Shown in pieces: positions 44,710-53,033 of a DNA stretch of 64,000 bases. The translations under genes and the position numbers were made by a program. The notes beneath the pieces are model-generated. The model ran no database searches. It had not been told where the DNA came from and saw only the letters and a list, made by a program, of their open reading frames with translations. Every line of letters begins with the position of its first letter. Within the stretch, counting starts at the first letter, position 1. The DNA is from Bacillus pumilus (lineage in GTDB: Bacteria > Bacillota > Bacilli > Bacillales > Bacillaceae), in contig NZ_CP047089.1 in NCBI RefSeq assembly GCF_009937765.1, positions 1,176,272 through 1,240,271 of the forward strand. The letters run 5' to 3'.

Positions 44710-46078
44710 TCCTGCAACAGGAGAAGAAATTGCTTCAGTTGCTCAGCATACAAAAGAACAAATTGAAGACGCCATTTCGCGCTCACATCAAGCATTCAAA
44801 GCATGGGCAAAAACGTCAGCGCATGAACGTGCCAATATCATTCGCAAGTGGTTTGATCTCATGATTGAACATAAAGAAAGGCTCGCAAAAATCATCACGG
44901 AAGAGAACGGGAAGCCATATCAAGAAGCATTAGGGGAAATCGTTTATGCAGCTGGATATATAGAATGGTACGCAGAGGAAGCCAAACGTATCTATGGTAG
45001 AACCATTCCGTCACATACGACGAACAAACGCCTTTTTGTCACAAAGCAGCCAGTTGGACCTGTTGCGGCCATTACACCGTGGAATTTCCCAGCAGCCATG
45101 ATCACGAGAAAGGCAGCACCAGCACTTGCAGCGGGCTGTACCTTTATTGTGAAGCCTGCTGAAGACACGCCGCTGACGGCTATTGAACTTGTGAAATTAG
45201 GCCACGAAGCCGGAATCCCAGAGGATGCCCTGCAATGGGTGATCGGAGATGGAAAAGAAGTCGGTGAAATATTCACAGATAGCCCACTGATTCGCAAAAT
45301 CACATTCACAGGCTCAACGCCAGTCGGAAAGCATTTGATCAAAAACAGTGCAAGTACAGTTAAGCATGTATCAATGGAGCTTGGTGGTCATGCCCCGCTC
45401 ATCGTAGACAAAGATGCCAATCTTGAACTAGCTGTCAAACAAGCAATGGCATCTAAGTTCCGTAATGCAGGACAAACCTGTGTCTGTGCCAACCGCTTAA
45501 TTGTGCATGAAGACATTCATGAAGCATTTGCTCAAGTCTTTAGCAAAGAGGTCGAAAAGCTGAAAGTGGGAAATGGCTTTGAAGAAGGCACATCCATCGG
45601 CCCAATTATCAACAAGCGCGGCTTTGATAAAATTGTCAGCCAAATTCAAGATGCAGTCGATAAAGGGGCGAAAATCCTTGTCGGCGGAGATACGCATTTC
45701 GATGATGACAAGTCGTATTATTTTGTCCAGCCAACTGTTCTCACACATGTAGACCCTTCCATGAACATCATGCATGAAGAAACCTTTGGTCCAGTGGCAC
45801 CGATTACGACGTTCAAAACACTAGATGAAGCAATTGAATTAGCGAATGACACACCTTTTGGTCTTGCAGCTTATTTCTTTACAGAAAATTATCGAAACGG
45901 CCTCTACATTTCAGAGAATCTCGATTATGGGATTATTGGCTGGAATGATGGGGGTCCATCGGCTGTCCAAGCACCATTCGGAGGAATGAAAGAAAGCGGA
46001 ATTGGCCGTGAAGGCGGCATCGAAGGGATCGAACCTTATTTAGAAACCAAATATGTATCTATTGGTTTAGACGAATAG
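44684..46078 (+). CDS. gabD: Succinate-semialdehyde dehydrogenase GabD
   Basis: 464 residues. NAD(P)-dependent aldehyde dehydrogenase that oxidises succinate semialdehyde to succinate, finishing GABA degradation. Landmarks: [18 protein letters not shown], nucleotide-binding [11 protein letters not shown], general base Glu in SMELGGHAP, catalytic Cys in [26 protein letters not shown] 44684 lies 10 nt after AAGGAG, inside the end of the permease gene, indicating coupling. Confidence 0.94.
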   Translation: MTNELKVYNPATGEEIASVAQHTKEQIEDAISRSHQAFKAWAKTSAHERANIIRKWFDLMIEHKERLAKIITEENGKPYQEALGEIVYAAGYIEWYAEEAKRIYGRTIPSHTTNKRLFVTKQPVGPVAAITPWNFPAAMITRKAAPALAAGCTFIVKPAEDTPLTAIELVKLGHEAGIPEDALQWVIGDGKEVGEIFTDSPLIRKITFTGSTPVGKHLIKNSASTVKHVSMELGGHAPLIVDKDANLELAVKQAMASKFRNAGQTCVCANRLIVHEDIHEAFAQVFSKEVEKLKVGNGFEEGTSIGPIINKRGFDKIVSQIQDAVDKGAKILVGGDTHFDDDKSYYFVQPTVLTHVDPSMNIMHEETFGPVAPITTFKTLDEAIELANDTPFGLAAYFFTENYRNGLYISENLDYGIIGWNDGGPSAVQAPFGGMKESGIGREGGIEGIEPYLETKYVSIGLDE

Positions 46079-46087
46079 ACGTGAAAA

Positions 46088-46308
46088 AGACTGCCTGAGG
46101 AATCTTGGCAGTCTCAGCGTGTAGACAAACCATCGCATTCGTTGTCAGGTCTGCGCTTCGGTGCTCACGAATGTCAAATTCGCTCCGCTCCGGTGCTCGT
46201 CCTTCCTAGACTGCAAAGGTTTTCTATCACGCTGAAAAGAAGACAAAGGGCAATTTCGTCCTTTGTCAACTATCTGTGACTGCCTGAGAAATCTCGGCAG
46301 TCTTTTTT
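46088..46308. repeat. Structured intergenic element with duplicated hairpins
   Basis: No ORF. Two near-identical hairpins bound the element: AGACTGCC/GGCAGTCT (46088-46114) and GACTGCC/GGCAGTC (46278-46302), the second followed by TTTTTT and able to terminate. Between them TCAGCGTG (46114-46121) can pair with CACGCTGA (46228-46235), and GACAAAGG (46242-46249) with CCTTTGTC (46260-46267). CGGTGCTC occurs twice inside. It resembles an intergenic repeat (REP/MITE-like) dropped between convergent genes; only one copy exists in this window, so dispersal is unproven. Confidence 0.55.
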
Positions 46309-46311
46309 ATG

Positions 46312-46908
46312 TTAAACAGCCGGCGGAAAGAGCTGCTCCACCGTTTCTTTTGTTTCTTTCAGAATTTCATGGATGTAATCTGCGGGTGCCTGCTCCATGC
46401 TGCTGAACAAAAGTCGTTCAACAGGCTCAATACCAATATAATTGAAGACTTCTGTATCTGCTGTCATGCGATGGGAGGCAGAAAAGATCAGGTTAGAGTC
46501 AAGAAAGGCCCTTGGTGCATCGTGCGTGTTGATAATAACACCTTTTTTATGTCGAAGCAGGTTTTCAATAGCCCCATGCTCGTTGATTTGATAAGCGAAG
46601 CCCTCAGAAAAAACACGTTCTACATAGCCCTTTAACATAGCGGGTAAGCCTGTCCACCAAATAGGAAAAATAAACGTTAGGACATCAGCTTGCTGAATCA
46701 GCTTCTGCTCTGTTTGAATGGCCATCGGGACATCCCCCTGTTTGATCGCAGCCTTTTCCCAAATGCTTAGTTCTGGCGAAAAACCAAGAGCATAAACATC
46801 ACGAACAGTCACTTTATGACCATTGTTCAAAAGAGTACTAACAACAAGATCTAATAAGGTTTGATTTAAGCTTTGCTGGGGATGAGCAAATATAATGAGA
46901 TGGTTCAT
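46312..46908 (-). CDS. NAD(P)H:quinone oxidoreductase, flavodoxin-like fold
   Basis: 198 residues. Flavodoxin_2 family (KefF/YwrO/NQO1 type): LIIFAHPQQSLNQTL phosphate-binding loop, DVYALGFSPEL, FIFPIWWTGLPAMLKGYVERVF, all standard. FMN or FAD-dependent two-electron reduction of quinones or electrophiles in the cytoplasm. A single gene between gabD and the copper operon; I do not recall it in B. subtilis at this place. Confidence 0.85.
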   Translation of the reverse strand: MNHLIIFAHPQQSLNQTLLDLVVSTLLNNGHKVTVRDVYALGFSPELSIWEKAAIKQGDVPMAIQTEQKLIQQADVLTFIFPIWWTGLPAMLKGYVERVFSEGFAYQINEHGAIENLLRHKKGVIINTHDAPRAFLDSNLIFSASHRMTADTEVFNYIGIEPVERLLFSSMEQAPADYIHEILKETKETVEQLFPPAV

Positions 46909-47024
46909 CTTAAAGCCTCCTAGGTGGTCATGTGTCTCATTATGGCATGCGCGTTAATCCTATTCAATCCTATAATGGTAATAATAGGTTGGGAAAATGG
47001 TCTTGTGTTCAAGGTGAAAAGAAA

Positions 47025-47058
47025 CAAAGCGATCGTTTCTATGAAAACGATCGCTTAC
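47025..47058 (-). terminator. Terminator of the ycnJI operon
   Basis: AAGCGATCGTTT (47027-47038) pairs with AAACGATCGCTT (47045-47056); T-rich sequence follows on the minus strand. Confidence 0.82.
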
Positions 47059-47065
47059 GAATCAA

Positions 47066-47680
47066 TTATTTTTTTCTAAAAGCAAGCCCAAGCGCAATGA
47101 GTGCTAAAACTAGAGCAGCAATGGACAACCCTAGCACAAGTGGTGAAGAAGAATTGGAGGCTGTTTCTGATGCCTTTTCTTCTTTAGGTTTTTCTTGACC
47201 ATGGGAATCCGTTACCGTATTAGAGGCGACAATGTTTGTGATTGAATGCGGCTTATCAGCCTCTTTATCGCCAGTCCATTCAACGACCGTTCCATCCTTA
47301 TAATATTGATATGCATCCCATGCAGCTTCGCCTGCTTTTTCAGGGTTTTTCGCTACAAAAACGAATTGCTGGAACTGTCCGGCAAGCACGCCTTTACCCG
47401 TTGCTTCCCAAGTTACTCTTGTCACCTTGCCATCTTTTTCTTCAGTTGACGTTTTCCAGCCGGGTACTGGCTCGTATTGCTGGAATTCTACGCCCTTAGG
47501 CATTGTGATGACAACCTTTGTTGTTGGACTGTCACTTTCAGAAGGTACTTTCAACGTGTATGTTTCCCACGCATTTGTCGCAGATGTATCCGGTTTAACC
47601 GTGACGTGCGCACTCACAGGAATCGCCAATAAAAATGAAGCGAGAAGCATTGGTAATAAAGCTTTAACATATTTTTTCAT
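47066..47680 (-). CDS. ycnI: Copper-binding membrane-anchored protein YcnI (DUF1775)
   Basis: 204 residues from ATG 47680 (AAGGAG 10 nt upstream), equal to the B. subtilis length; the longer start at 47734 is spurious. Signal peptide ends at VSA, leaving His as the first mature residue (HVTVKPDTSATNAWETY), as expected for the YcnI fold that binds Cu(II) through that His. A Ser/Glu linker and a C-terminal membrane helix follow. Cotranscribed after ycnJ. Thought to deliver or buffer copper outside the cell. Confidence 0.9.
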   Translation of the reverse strand: MKKYVKALLPMLLASFLLAIPVSAHVTVKPDTSATNAWETYTLKVPSESDSPTTKVVITMPKGVEFQQYEPVPGWKTSTEEKDGKVTRVTWEATGKGVLAGQFQQFVFVAKNPEKAGEAAWDAYQYYKDGTVVEWTGDKEADKPHSITNIVASNTVTDSHGQEKPKEEKASETASNSSSPLVLGLSIAALVLALIALGLAFRKK

Positions 47681-47696
47681 ATGGTATGAACTCCTT

Positions 47697-49331
47697 TTAG
47701 TTTCTTCTAATAAATGTGGTATCGATATTTTCAAAAGAACCAGTTAACGCATGGATTTCAATTTTCCAAGTGCCTTTTTCATTTAACAAGAGGTTTTCAG
47801 CAGAGTAATGACCATTTTTTAATCGTTTCAGCTGAAATTCACTCGGTTTCTCTTCACCGAATAAGGCGACTTTATGGATCTTGGCCGACACAGATTGGAT
47901 ATCAGTGATCGTTTGTCCATCCTTTTTCGTAAATGCGACCTCGAATGTGTTTTTCCCCGGGGCATTCGGCGTTATGCTCATGGACACAATGTCACGATGC
48001 TCCACTTGGTTTGCGCCGAAGAACGGCTCAGGTGCAGGCGGAGGAGGACTTGGAATATTGGTAAACACAGCTGTTAATAACAAAATAGCGATTCCGATCA
48101 TCCACTCAGCACGTAACGAAACGTTTCGTTTCTGTTTCTTTTCCCATCTGAGCATCAAGTAATGGACAAGCCCAAGAAGGCCCATCAAGATAAATAAACC
48201 AAGCTTGATTAAAAAGGTTCGTCCGTATGCTGATTCGAAAAGAGCATCAAACGATTGCAAAATAAAGATTGCATTCACAAATCCTGAAAACACAATGAGT
48301 CCAACAGAGAGCAGTGCCCAAGGGTGAAACGCCTTTAACGTATTTCTGATGAGCGGCTGATCTCCATTTGGCAGCTTCTTCAACAATAAAAGCACAATGG
48401 CTGTTAAACCACCGACCCAGATCGATGCAGAAACGAGATGGATAAAATCAAGTGACGTTGTCAGTATTTTATTATCAGTTGCTGCTGGGTGTCCGATTTG
48501 TGCTTTCAGCCAGAGAAGTACTGCGAATAGGAGCAGTGGAAACAACCATACCTGAAAAGAAGTAAAATCCCCTTTTTTCATCGCAACGATGCTCCAGATG
48601 GTTAGTAGAACAAATGACACCATGAGCATCATCCACAAACTACCGCCAGAAGTCGACGCAATGGTTTCTTGCAGAAGCGATGGCTGAAATGCTCCCAAAA
48701 AGGAAACGTCTGCCGCTGATTTGGTTTGAATCGGCAGCTGAAACACGAGAGCTCCGCCCATCATGATCAGTGACAATGTCAAAAGCCGTCTCATTCGTTT
48801 CGCTAATATAGGTGAAATGGCTGCCCGAAACCATAACAGTCCAAACAAAATGGTCCCGAGAAATAAACTAAACGACGTATAAAGAAAGGCTTTGTCTATG
48901 GTCGAGGCAACATCAATAGATTCGTTCGGTTGACCTTGATCTAATTGGTCAAAACCGCCATCCGCTTTGCCAATACTAAACGGGATCATACCAGAGACAG
49001 AGTGACCGTCTGCTGATACTGCATTCCACTGAATGGTATAAATCCCCTTTGGTAAATCCTTTTTTAAAGCAGCTTCCATGATTTTTTGATCTTTAATGAC
49101 CGTATCTCCTTGATCCACACGATCCCCTTTTGCATTTAGCACCTTAATGGCATGAAATCCACTTTCGATTCCTTCACTAAATGTGATAGAGACCGAAGGA
49201 GGCTGCTTCTCCAGCTCTTCATTTGCAGCTGGATTCGAACTGACGACGTATGCATGGGCAAATGCTTCCTTTGGAATGAAAAAAGCGAACGTGATGATCA
49301 GAAGCAGAAGCCACTTACTATGTTTCAACAA
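47697..49331 (-). CDS. ycnJ: Copper import protein YcnJ (CopC-CopD fusion)
   Basis: 544 residues from a TTG start. Signal peptide ending AFA precedes HAYVVSSNPAANEEL: an N-terminal mature His and the DGHSVSG segment are the Cu(II) ligands of CopC. The middle is a CopD membrane domain of about eight helices (LDFIHLVSASIWVGGLTAIV with conserved His), and a C-terminal soluble YtkA-like domain follows. Imports copper under limitation in B. subtilis. The regulator gene ycnK, which precedes ycnJ there, is not found here. Confidence 0.9.
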   Translation of the reverse strand: MLKHSKWLLLLIITFAFFIPKEAFAHAYVVSSNPAANEELEKQPPSVSITFSEGIESGFHAIKVLNAKGDRVDQGDTVIKDQKIMEAALKKDLPKGIYTIQWNAVSADGHSVSGMIPFSIGKADGGFDQLDQGQPNESIDVASTIDKAFLYTSFSLFLGTILFGLLWFRAAISPILAKRMRRLLTLSLIMMGGALVFQLPIQTKSAADVSFLGAFQPSLLQETIASTSGGSLWMMLMVSFVLLTIWSIVAMKKGDFTSFQVWLFPLLLFAVLLWLKAQIGHPAATDNKILTTSLDFIHLVSASIWVGGLTAIVLLLLKKLPNGDQPLIRNTLKAFHPWALLSVGLIVFSGFVNAIFILQSFDALFESAYGRTFLIKLGLFILMGLLGLVHYLMLRWEKKQKRNVSLRAEWMIGIAILLLTAVFTNIPSPPPPAPEPFFGANQVEHRDIVSMSITPNAPGKNTFEVAFTKKDGQTITDIQSVSAKIHKVALFGEEKPSEFQLKRLKNGHYSAENLLLNEKGTWKIEIHALTGSFENIDTTFIRRN

Positions 49332-49371
49332 GGTAATAACCGCCTTTCTACCTTTGAAAATGTCTCATGTA

Positions 49372-49434
49372 TCAGAAAGAAAGCGGCAGTAAACTGTGAG
49401 TCACAGAAAAAACCGCTCCTCCTATTGTGCCGCT
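49372..49434 (-). promoter_or_regulatory. Structured ycnJ leader with possible short upstream ORF
   Basis: AGCGGCA (49382-49388) pairs with TGCCGCT (49428-49434), enclosing CTGTGA-G-TCACAG (49394-49406). On the minus strand the loop exposes AGGAGGAG (49416-49423), 11 nt before GTG 49404 of a 10-codon frame ending at 49372. The meaning is unproven. Confidence 0.35.
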
Positions 49435-49487
49435 CACTCTAAAAGGTAAACGAAACAAACAGCAAGATGGTTCACTTTTTCTGTGTC

Positions 49488-49503
49488 ATGTCTGCGCAGA
49501 CAT
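49488..49503. promoter_or_regulatory. 16-bp perfect palindrome upstream of ycnJ
   Basis: ATGTCTGCGCAGACAT lies about 155 nt before the ycnJ start and 335 nt before mtlA. Candidate operator for the copper regulator of ycnJI. Confidence 0.45.
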
Positions 49504-49681
49504 TTCTTGATTGAATAAGTTTGATCATGTATAAGCCTATTCGATTTAAGAAGAGGAAACAAGAAGTGACGATTTAAAAGTTGTGAAATTCCGATGAATT
49601 TTGCGTCAAAACCACGGCACGTCAACCTTTTTACCCGGATTTCCCTATGCTCTGAAAGAGAATTCATATCATATTTCAATT

Positions 49682-49702
49682 TTGTCACACACTAAGTGAC
49701 AA
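49682..49702. promoter_or_regulatory. MtlR-type operator candidate
   Basis: TTGTCAC (49682-49688) and GTGACAA (49696-49702) are perfect inverted arms with a 7-nt spacer, close to the TTGNCACA-N4-TGTGNCAA form I remember for mannitol regulator MtlR. Confidence 0.5.
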
Positions 49703-49732
49703 AGTGACATTTAGTTTCAATTGAAGGGAAAG

Positions 49733-49746
49733 TGAAAGCGTTTTAC
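49733..49746 (+). promoter_or_regulatory. cre-like site (CcpA) before mtlA
   Basis: TGAAAGCGTTTTAC matches 12 of 14 positions of TGWAANCGNTNWCA. Carbon catabolite control of a mannitol operon is expected. Confidence 0.5.
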
Positions 49747-49837
49747 GATAGGGGTAAGGGCTTCACTGACACTTGTTCTTATATCTTTTGACCTATAAAG
49801 CCCTCAATAAAGGGAGAGAAGAAAGGAGTTTTCATAG

Positions 49838-51280
49838 ATGCAGGAAAAAAGCGGATTTCGCGTAAAAGTACAGCGCTTTGGAAGCTATTTAAGCGGCATG
49901 ATTATGCCGAATATTGGAGCATTTATCGCTTGGGGACTCATTACGGCACTGTTTATTCCGAGTGGCTATTTGCCAAATGAACAGTTAGCTACACTTGTGG
50001 GCCCAATGATCAACTACTTACTGCCGCTCTTAATCGGTTACACAGGCGGTAAACTCGTATACGACCATCGAGGCGGGGTACTCGGTGCAACCGCAACGAT
50101 TGGGGTCATTGTCGGGTCAGATATTCCGATGTTTTTAGGTGCCATGATCATGGGACCACTTGGCGGTTACTTGATTAAGAAAATTGATCAGCTCTTCAAA
50201 GATCGAATCAAATCGGGCTTTGAGATGCTTGTGAATAATTTTACGGCAGGGATTCTAGGTGCCATTCTTGTCGCGATTGCCTTCTATGCTATCGGACCAG
50301 TTGTACTTGGTCTAAATAAAGCCCTTGCGGCAGGTGTAGATATCATTGTGAATGCACATTTGCTTCCGCTGGCAAGTATTTTCATTGAACCAGCAAAAGT
50401 CTTGTTCTTAAACAATGCGATTAACCAAGGAATCTTAGGTCCGTTAGGGGTAGAGCAAGCGGCGAAGACAGGGCAGTCTGTTCTGTTCTTGCTTGAAACA
50501 AACCCAGGACCAGGTTTAGGTGTCTTACTTGCATACATGTTCTTCGGAAGAGGGAACGCAAAGCAGTCTGCACCGGGTGCGATTGTCATTCAATTTTTAG
50601 GCGGTATTCATGAGATTTACTTCCCGTACATCTTAATGAAACCAAAGCTTATTTTAGCGGTCATTGCAGGGGGAGCGAGCGGCGTTCTGACCTTTACCCT
50701 GTTAAATGCAGGCTTAAAGGCTGTGCCGTCACCAGGAAGTATTATCGCTCTTATGCTCATGTCACCAAAAGGCGGACATCTTGCTGTTCTAGCAGGTGTC
50801 GTCGTGGCAACCGTCGTCTCTTTCCTTGTCGCTTCTGTAATTTTAAAAGCCTCTAAAGCAGTTGACGAGGATTTAACAGCAGCAACAGAAAAAATGCAGG
50901 ACATGAAAGGGAAGAAAAGTGCAGCAGCAGCTGCTCTTACAGCTCAAAAAGAAGGTGCTGAAGCAAACGAACAAGCAGCATCTCCAAGTGATGTGATTCC
51001 AGATGACGTGAACAAAATCATCTTTGCCTGCGATGCAGGAATGGGCTCAAGTGCGATGGGCGCATCCATTTTAAAGAATAAAGTCAAAAAGGCAGAGCTT
51101 GATATTGATGTGACAAACACATCCATCAGCAACATTCCGAATGACGCTGATGTGGTCTTTACTCATAAAGATTTAACAGACAGAGCGAAGGCGAAATTGC
51201 CAGGCGCTGTGCATATCTCAGTAGATAATTTCTTAAACAGTCCGAAATACGATGAGCTGATTGAGAAATTGAAAAAATAA
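49838..51280 (+). CDS. mtlA: PTS mannitol-specific enzyme IICB MtlA
   Basis: 480 residues. N-terminal EIIC membrane domain (GSYLSGMIMPNIGAFIAWGL; GGIHEIYFPYILMKP with the conserved sugar-binding Glu), an Ala/Glu linker of about 50 residues, then the EIIB domain with its phosphorylated Cys in IIFACDAGMGSSAMGAS. The EIIA domain is on the separate MtlF. Takes up and phosphorylates mannitol to mannitol 1-phosphate. Confidence 0.95.
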   Translation: MQEKSGFRVKVQRFGSYLSGMIMPNIGAFIAWGLITALFIPSGYLPNEQLATLVGPMINYLLPLLIGYTGGKLVYDHRGGVLGATATIGVIVGSDIPMFLGAMIMGPLGGYLIKKIDQLFKDRIKSGFEMLVNNFTAGILGAILVAIAFYAIGPVVLGLNKALAAGVDIIVNAHLLPLASIFIEPAKVLFLNNAINQGILGPLGVEQAAKTGQSVLFLLETNPGPGLGVLLAYMFFGRGNAKQSAPGAIVIQFLGGIHEIYFPYILMKPKLILAVIAGGASGVLTFTLLNAGLKAVPSPGSIIALMLMSPKGGHLAVLAGVVVATVVSFLVASVILKASKAVDEDLTAATEKMQDMKGKKSAAAAALTAQKEGAEANEQAASPSDVIPDDVNKIIFACDAGMGSSAMGASILKNKVKKAELDIDVTNTSISNIPNDADVVFTHKDLTDRAKAKLPGAVHISVDNFLNSPKYDELIEKLKK

Positions 51281-51287
51281 CATGATG

Positions 51288-51329
51288 AAACGGGTTGAGT
51301 TCAATTTTTCTTCATTGAACTCCCCGTTT
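51288..51329 (+). terminator. mtlA-mtlF intercistronic hairpin
   Basis: Outer stem AAACGGG (51288-51294)/CCCGTTT (51323-51329) and inner stem AGTTCAAT (51298-51305)/ATTGAACT (51314-51321), separated by a small internal loop and followed by a weak T tract. Possibly a partial terminator or mRNA-stabilising structure that lowers mtlFD relative to mtlA. Confidence 0.55.
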
Positions 51330-51376
51330 TGGTTGTTTTCCTGATTTTCCATTCTAAAAAAGGTGTGTGATCATTC

Positions 51377-51811
51377 ATGAAACAAGTACTTTCAAAAGAC
51401 AATATTTTTCTAAACGAACAAGCAGGATCGAAAGAAGAAGCCATCAAAAAAGCAGGCGAAGTCTTAGTGGCAAATGGCTATGTCACAAGTGATTATGTTG
51501 ACAAAATGTTTGAAAGAGAAAATATCTCATCTACATTTATGGGCAATGGGATTGCGATACCTCATGGAACAGAGGATGCAAAAGCAGCTGTCCTTCATTC
51601 TGGGATTTCCATCATTCAAATTCCAGATGGTGTTGAATACGGCGAAGGAAATATCGCCAAAGTCGTTTTTGGCATCGCTGGTAAAAACAACGAACATCTC
51701 GATATTCTTTCTCAAATTGCGATTGTCTGTTCAGAAGAGGAAAATGTAGAACGCATTATCCATGCCAAGGATCAGGATGAACTGATCGCCATCTTTAACG
51801 AGGTGAACTAA
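51377..51811 (+). CDS. mtlF: PTS mannitol-specific enzyme IIA MtlF
   Basis: 144 residues, the usual size. Accepts phosphate from HPr on the active-site His in GNGIAIPHGT and passes it to the EIIB Cys of MtlA. LLDLAIVCSEEENVE-like C-terminal segment (ILSQIAIVCSEEENVE) fits the fructose/mannitol EIIA family. One nucleotide separates it from mtlD. Confidence 0.94.
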   Translation: MKQVLSKDNIFLNEQAGSKEEAIKKAGEVLVANGYVTSDYVDKMFERENISSTFMGNGIAIPHGTEDAKAAVLHSGISIIQIPDGVEYGEGNIAKVVFGIAGKNNEHLDILSQIAIVCSEEENVERIIHAKDQDELIAIFNEVN

Positions 51812-51812
51812 C

Positions 51813-52934
51813 ATGAAGGCACTTCATTTTGGAGCAGGGAATATTGGCAGAGGGTTTATCGGATCTTTGTTAAAAACATCAGGTTTTGAGCTTGTCTTTA
51901 CCGATGTAAATGAAGCGGTCATCAACGAGCTGAATGCACGAGGAGAATACACGGTTGAACTCGCAGCACCAGGTCAGAAGCAAGAAATAGTCGGCCCAGT
52001 GACAGCGATTAATTCTGCACAAGATCCAGCGGCATTAACAGAGGCTGTGGCATCAGCCGATTTGATTACAACAGCTGTTGGACCAGCTGTTTTGAAGATC
52101 ATTGCTTCATCCATTGCAGAGGGACTAAAACAGAAAAACCCTGACCATATTATCAACATCGTGGCATGTGAAAATATGATTGGAGGCAGCTCTCATTTAA
52201 AAGAAGCTGTTTTCTCTCATCTCACAGAAGAGGAACAAAAGGCGCTGTCACAAACAGTTGGTTTTCCAAACGCTGCTGTGGACCGCATTGTACCGATTCA
52301 GCACCATGAGGATATTCTAAAAGTATCAGTCGAGCCTTTTTTCGAGTGGGTCATTGATGAGACTGGCTTTATCGGAGACGTTCCTCAAATTGACGGAGCA
52401 ACCTTTGTACAAGATTTGACGCCGTATATTGAGCGCAAGCTCTTTACTGTCAATACAGGACATGCGCTAGCAGCTTATGTCGGGTATCAGCAAGGTGTTC
52501 AAACGATTAAAGAAGCCGTCGATACACCAGAGATTCGTCAGGTAGTTGAAGGTGCACTTCACGAAACGGGCAGTTATTTAATCGACACATACGGCTTTAA
52601 AAAAGAAGAACATGATGCGTATATACAAAAAATCATCAAACGATTCGAAAATGTTTTTATTTCCGATGAAGTCACTCGTGTCGCACGCTCTCCTCTTAGA
52701 AAGCTAGGAGCAGATGACCGTTTAATCGGTCCTGCGAAAAAGATGAAGCAGCCAGTGTACTTAATCAAAGGCATTGCTGCAGCTCTTGCTTATGACTTTG
52801 CCGAAGACGAAGAAGCGGTTCGTTTGCAGAAATTAAGAAAAGAAAAAGGCATTGAAGGTGTGCTAGAAGAAGTATGTGGCCTCACGCCAACAGATGATCT
52901 TTATCAAGCCATTCTGAAAGAAACAACTCGATAA
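51813..52934 (+). CDS. mtlD: Mannitol-1-phosphate 5-dehydrogenase MtlD
   Basis: 373 residues. Oxidises mannitol 1-phosphate to fructose 6-phosphate with NAD+. The Rossmann motif is at the N terminus (HFGAGNIGRGFIG); VGFPNAAVDRIVP, KLFTVNTGHALAAYVGY and SPLRKLGADDRLIGP are characteristic of the polyol-specific long-chain dehydrogenases. Last gene of mtlAFD, followed by a strong terminator. Confidence 0.95.
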   Translation: MKALHFGAGNIGRGFIGSLLKTSGFELVFTDVNEAVINELNARGEYTVELAAPGQKQEIVGPVTAINSAQDPAALTEAVASADLITTAVGPAVLKIIASSIAEGLKQKNPDHIINIVACENMIGGSSHLKEAVFSHLTEEEQKALSQTVGFPNAAVDRIVPIQHHEDILKVSVEPFFEWVIDETGFIGDVPQIDGATFVQDLTPYIERKLFTVNTGHALAAYVGYQQGVQTIKEAVDTPEIRQVVEGALHETGSYLIDTYGFKKEEHDAYIQKIIKRFENVFISDEVTRVARSPLRKLGADDRLIGPAKKMKQPVYLIKGIAAALAYDFAEDEEAVRLQKLRKEKGIEGVLEEVCGLTPTDDLYQAILKETTR

Positions 52935-52938
52935 TCAG

Positions 52939-52973
52939 AAAAATCCCTTTCCAACGAGTGAAAGGGATTTTTT
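52939..52973 (+). terminator. Terminator of mtlAFD
   Basis: AAAAATCCCTTTC (52939-52951) pairs with GAAAGGGATTTTTT (52960-52973). Confidence 0.88.
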
Positions 52974-52983
52974 GATGACTTTT

Positions 52984-53010
52984 TTAATACTTTATCCCGT
53001 TTGACGATAT
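52984..53010 (+). promoter_or_regulatory. SigD-like promoter of the chemoreceptor gene
   Basis: TTAA (52984-52987), 15 nt, GACGATAT (53003-53010), against the motility-sigma consensus TAAA-N15-GCCGATAT; 7 of 8 bases match in the -10. Confidence 0.65.
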
Positions 53011-53033
53011 ATGAAGTAAGGGGGAATTTGTAT

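Larger units (their letters stand above)
49332..49837. other. 506-nt divergent intergenic region ycnJ / mtlA
   Basis: Holds the ycnJ leader structure, the 16-bp palindrome, an MtlR-like inverted repeat and a cre-like site. An 84-codon minus-strand frame (49434-49688) has no ribosome site and no protein-like character. No ycnK or other regulator gene is present. Confidence 0.7.

Noticed and set aside
46081..46311. Protein-coding potential in the structured element
   Set aside because: All frames are interrupted and the repeats are palindromic; an RNA or DNA element is more likely.
46932..47198. 88-codon plus-strand ORF
   Set aside because: Overlaps the 3' end of ycnI and its terminator, has no ribosome site and no protein-like composition.
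49434..49688. 84-codon minus-strand ORF in the ycnJ-mtlA gap
   Set aside because: No ribosome site, Arg/His/Leu-rich shadow-like composition, and it runs through the palindromes and operator candidates.
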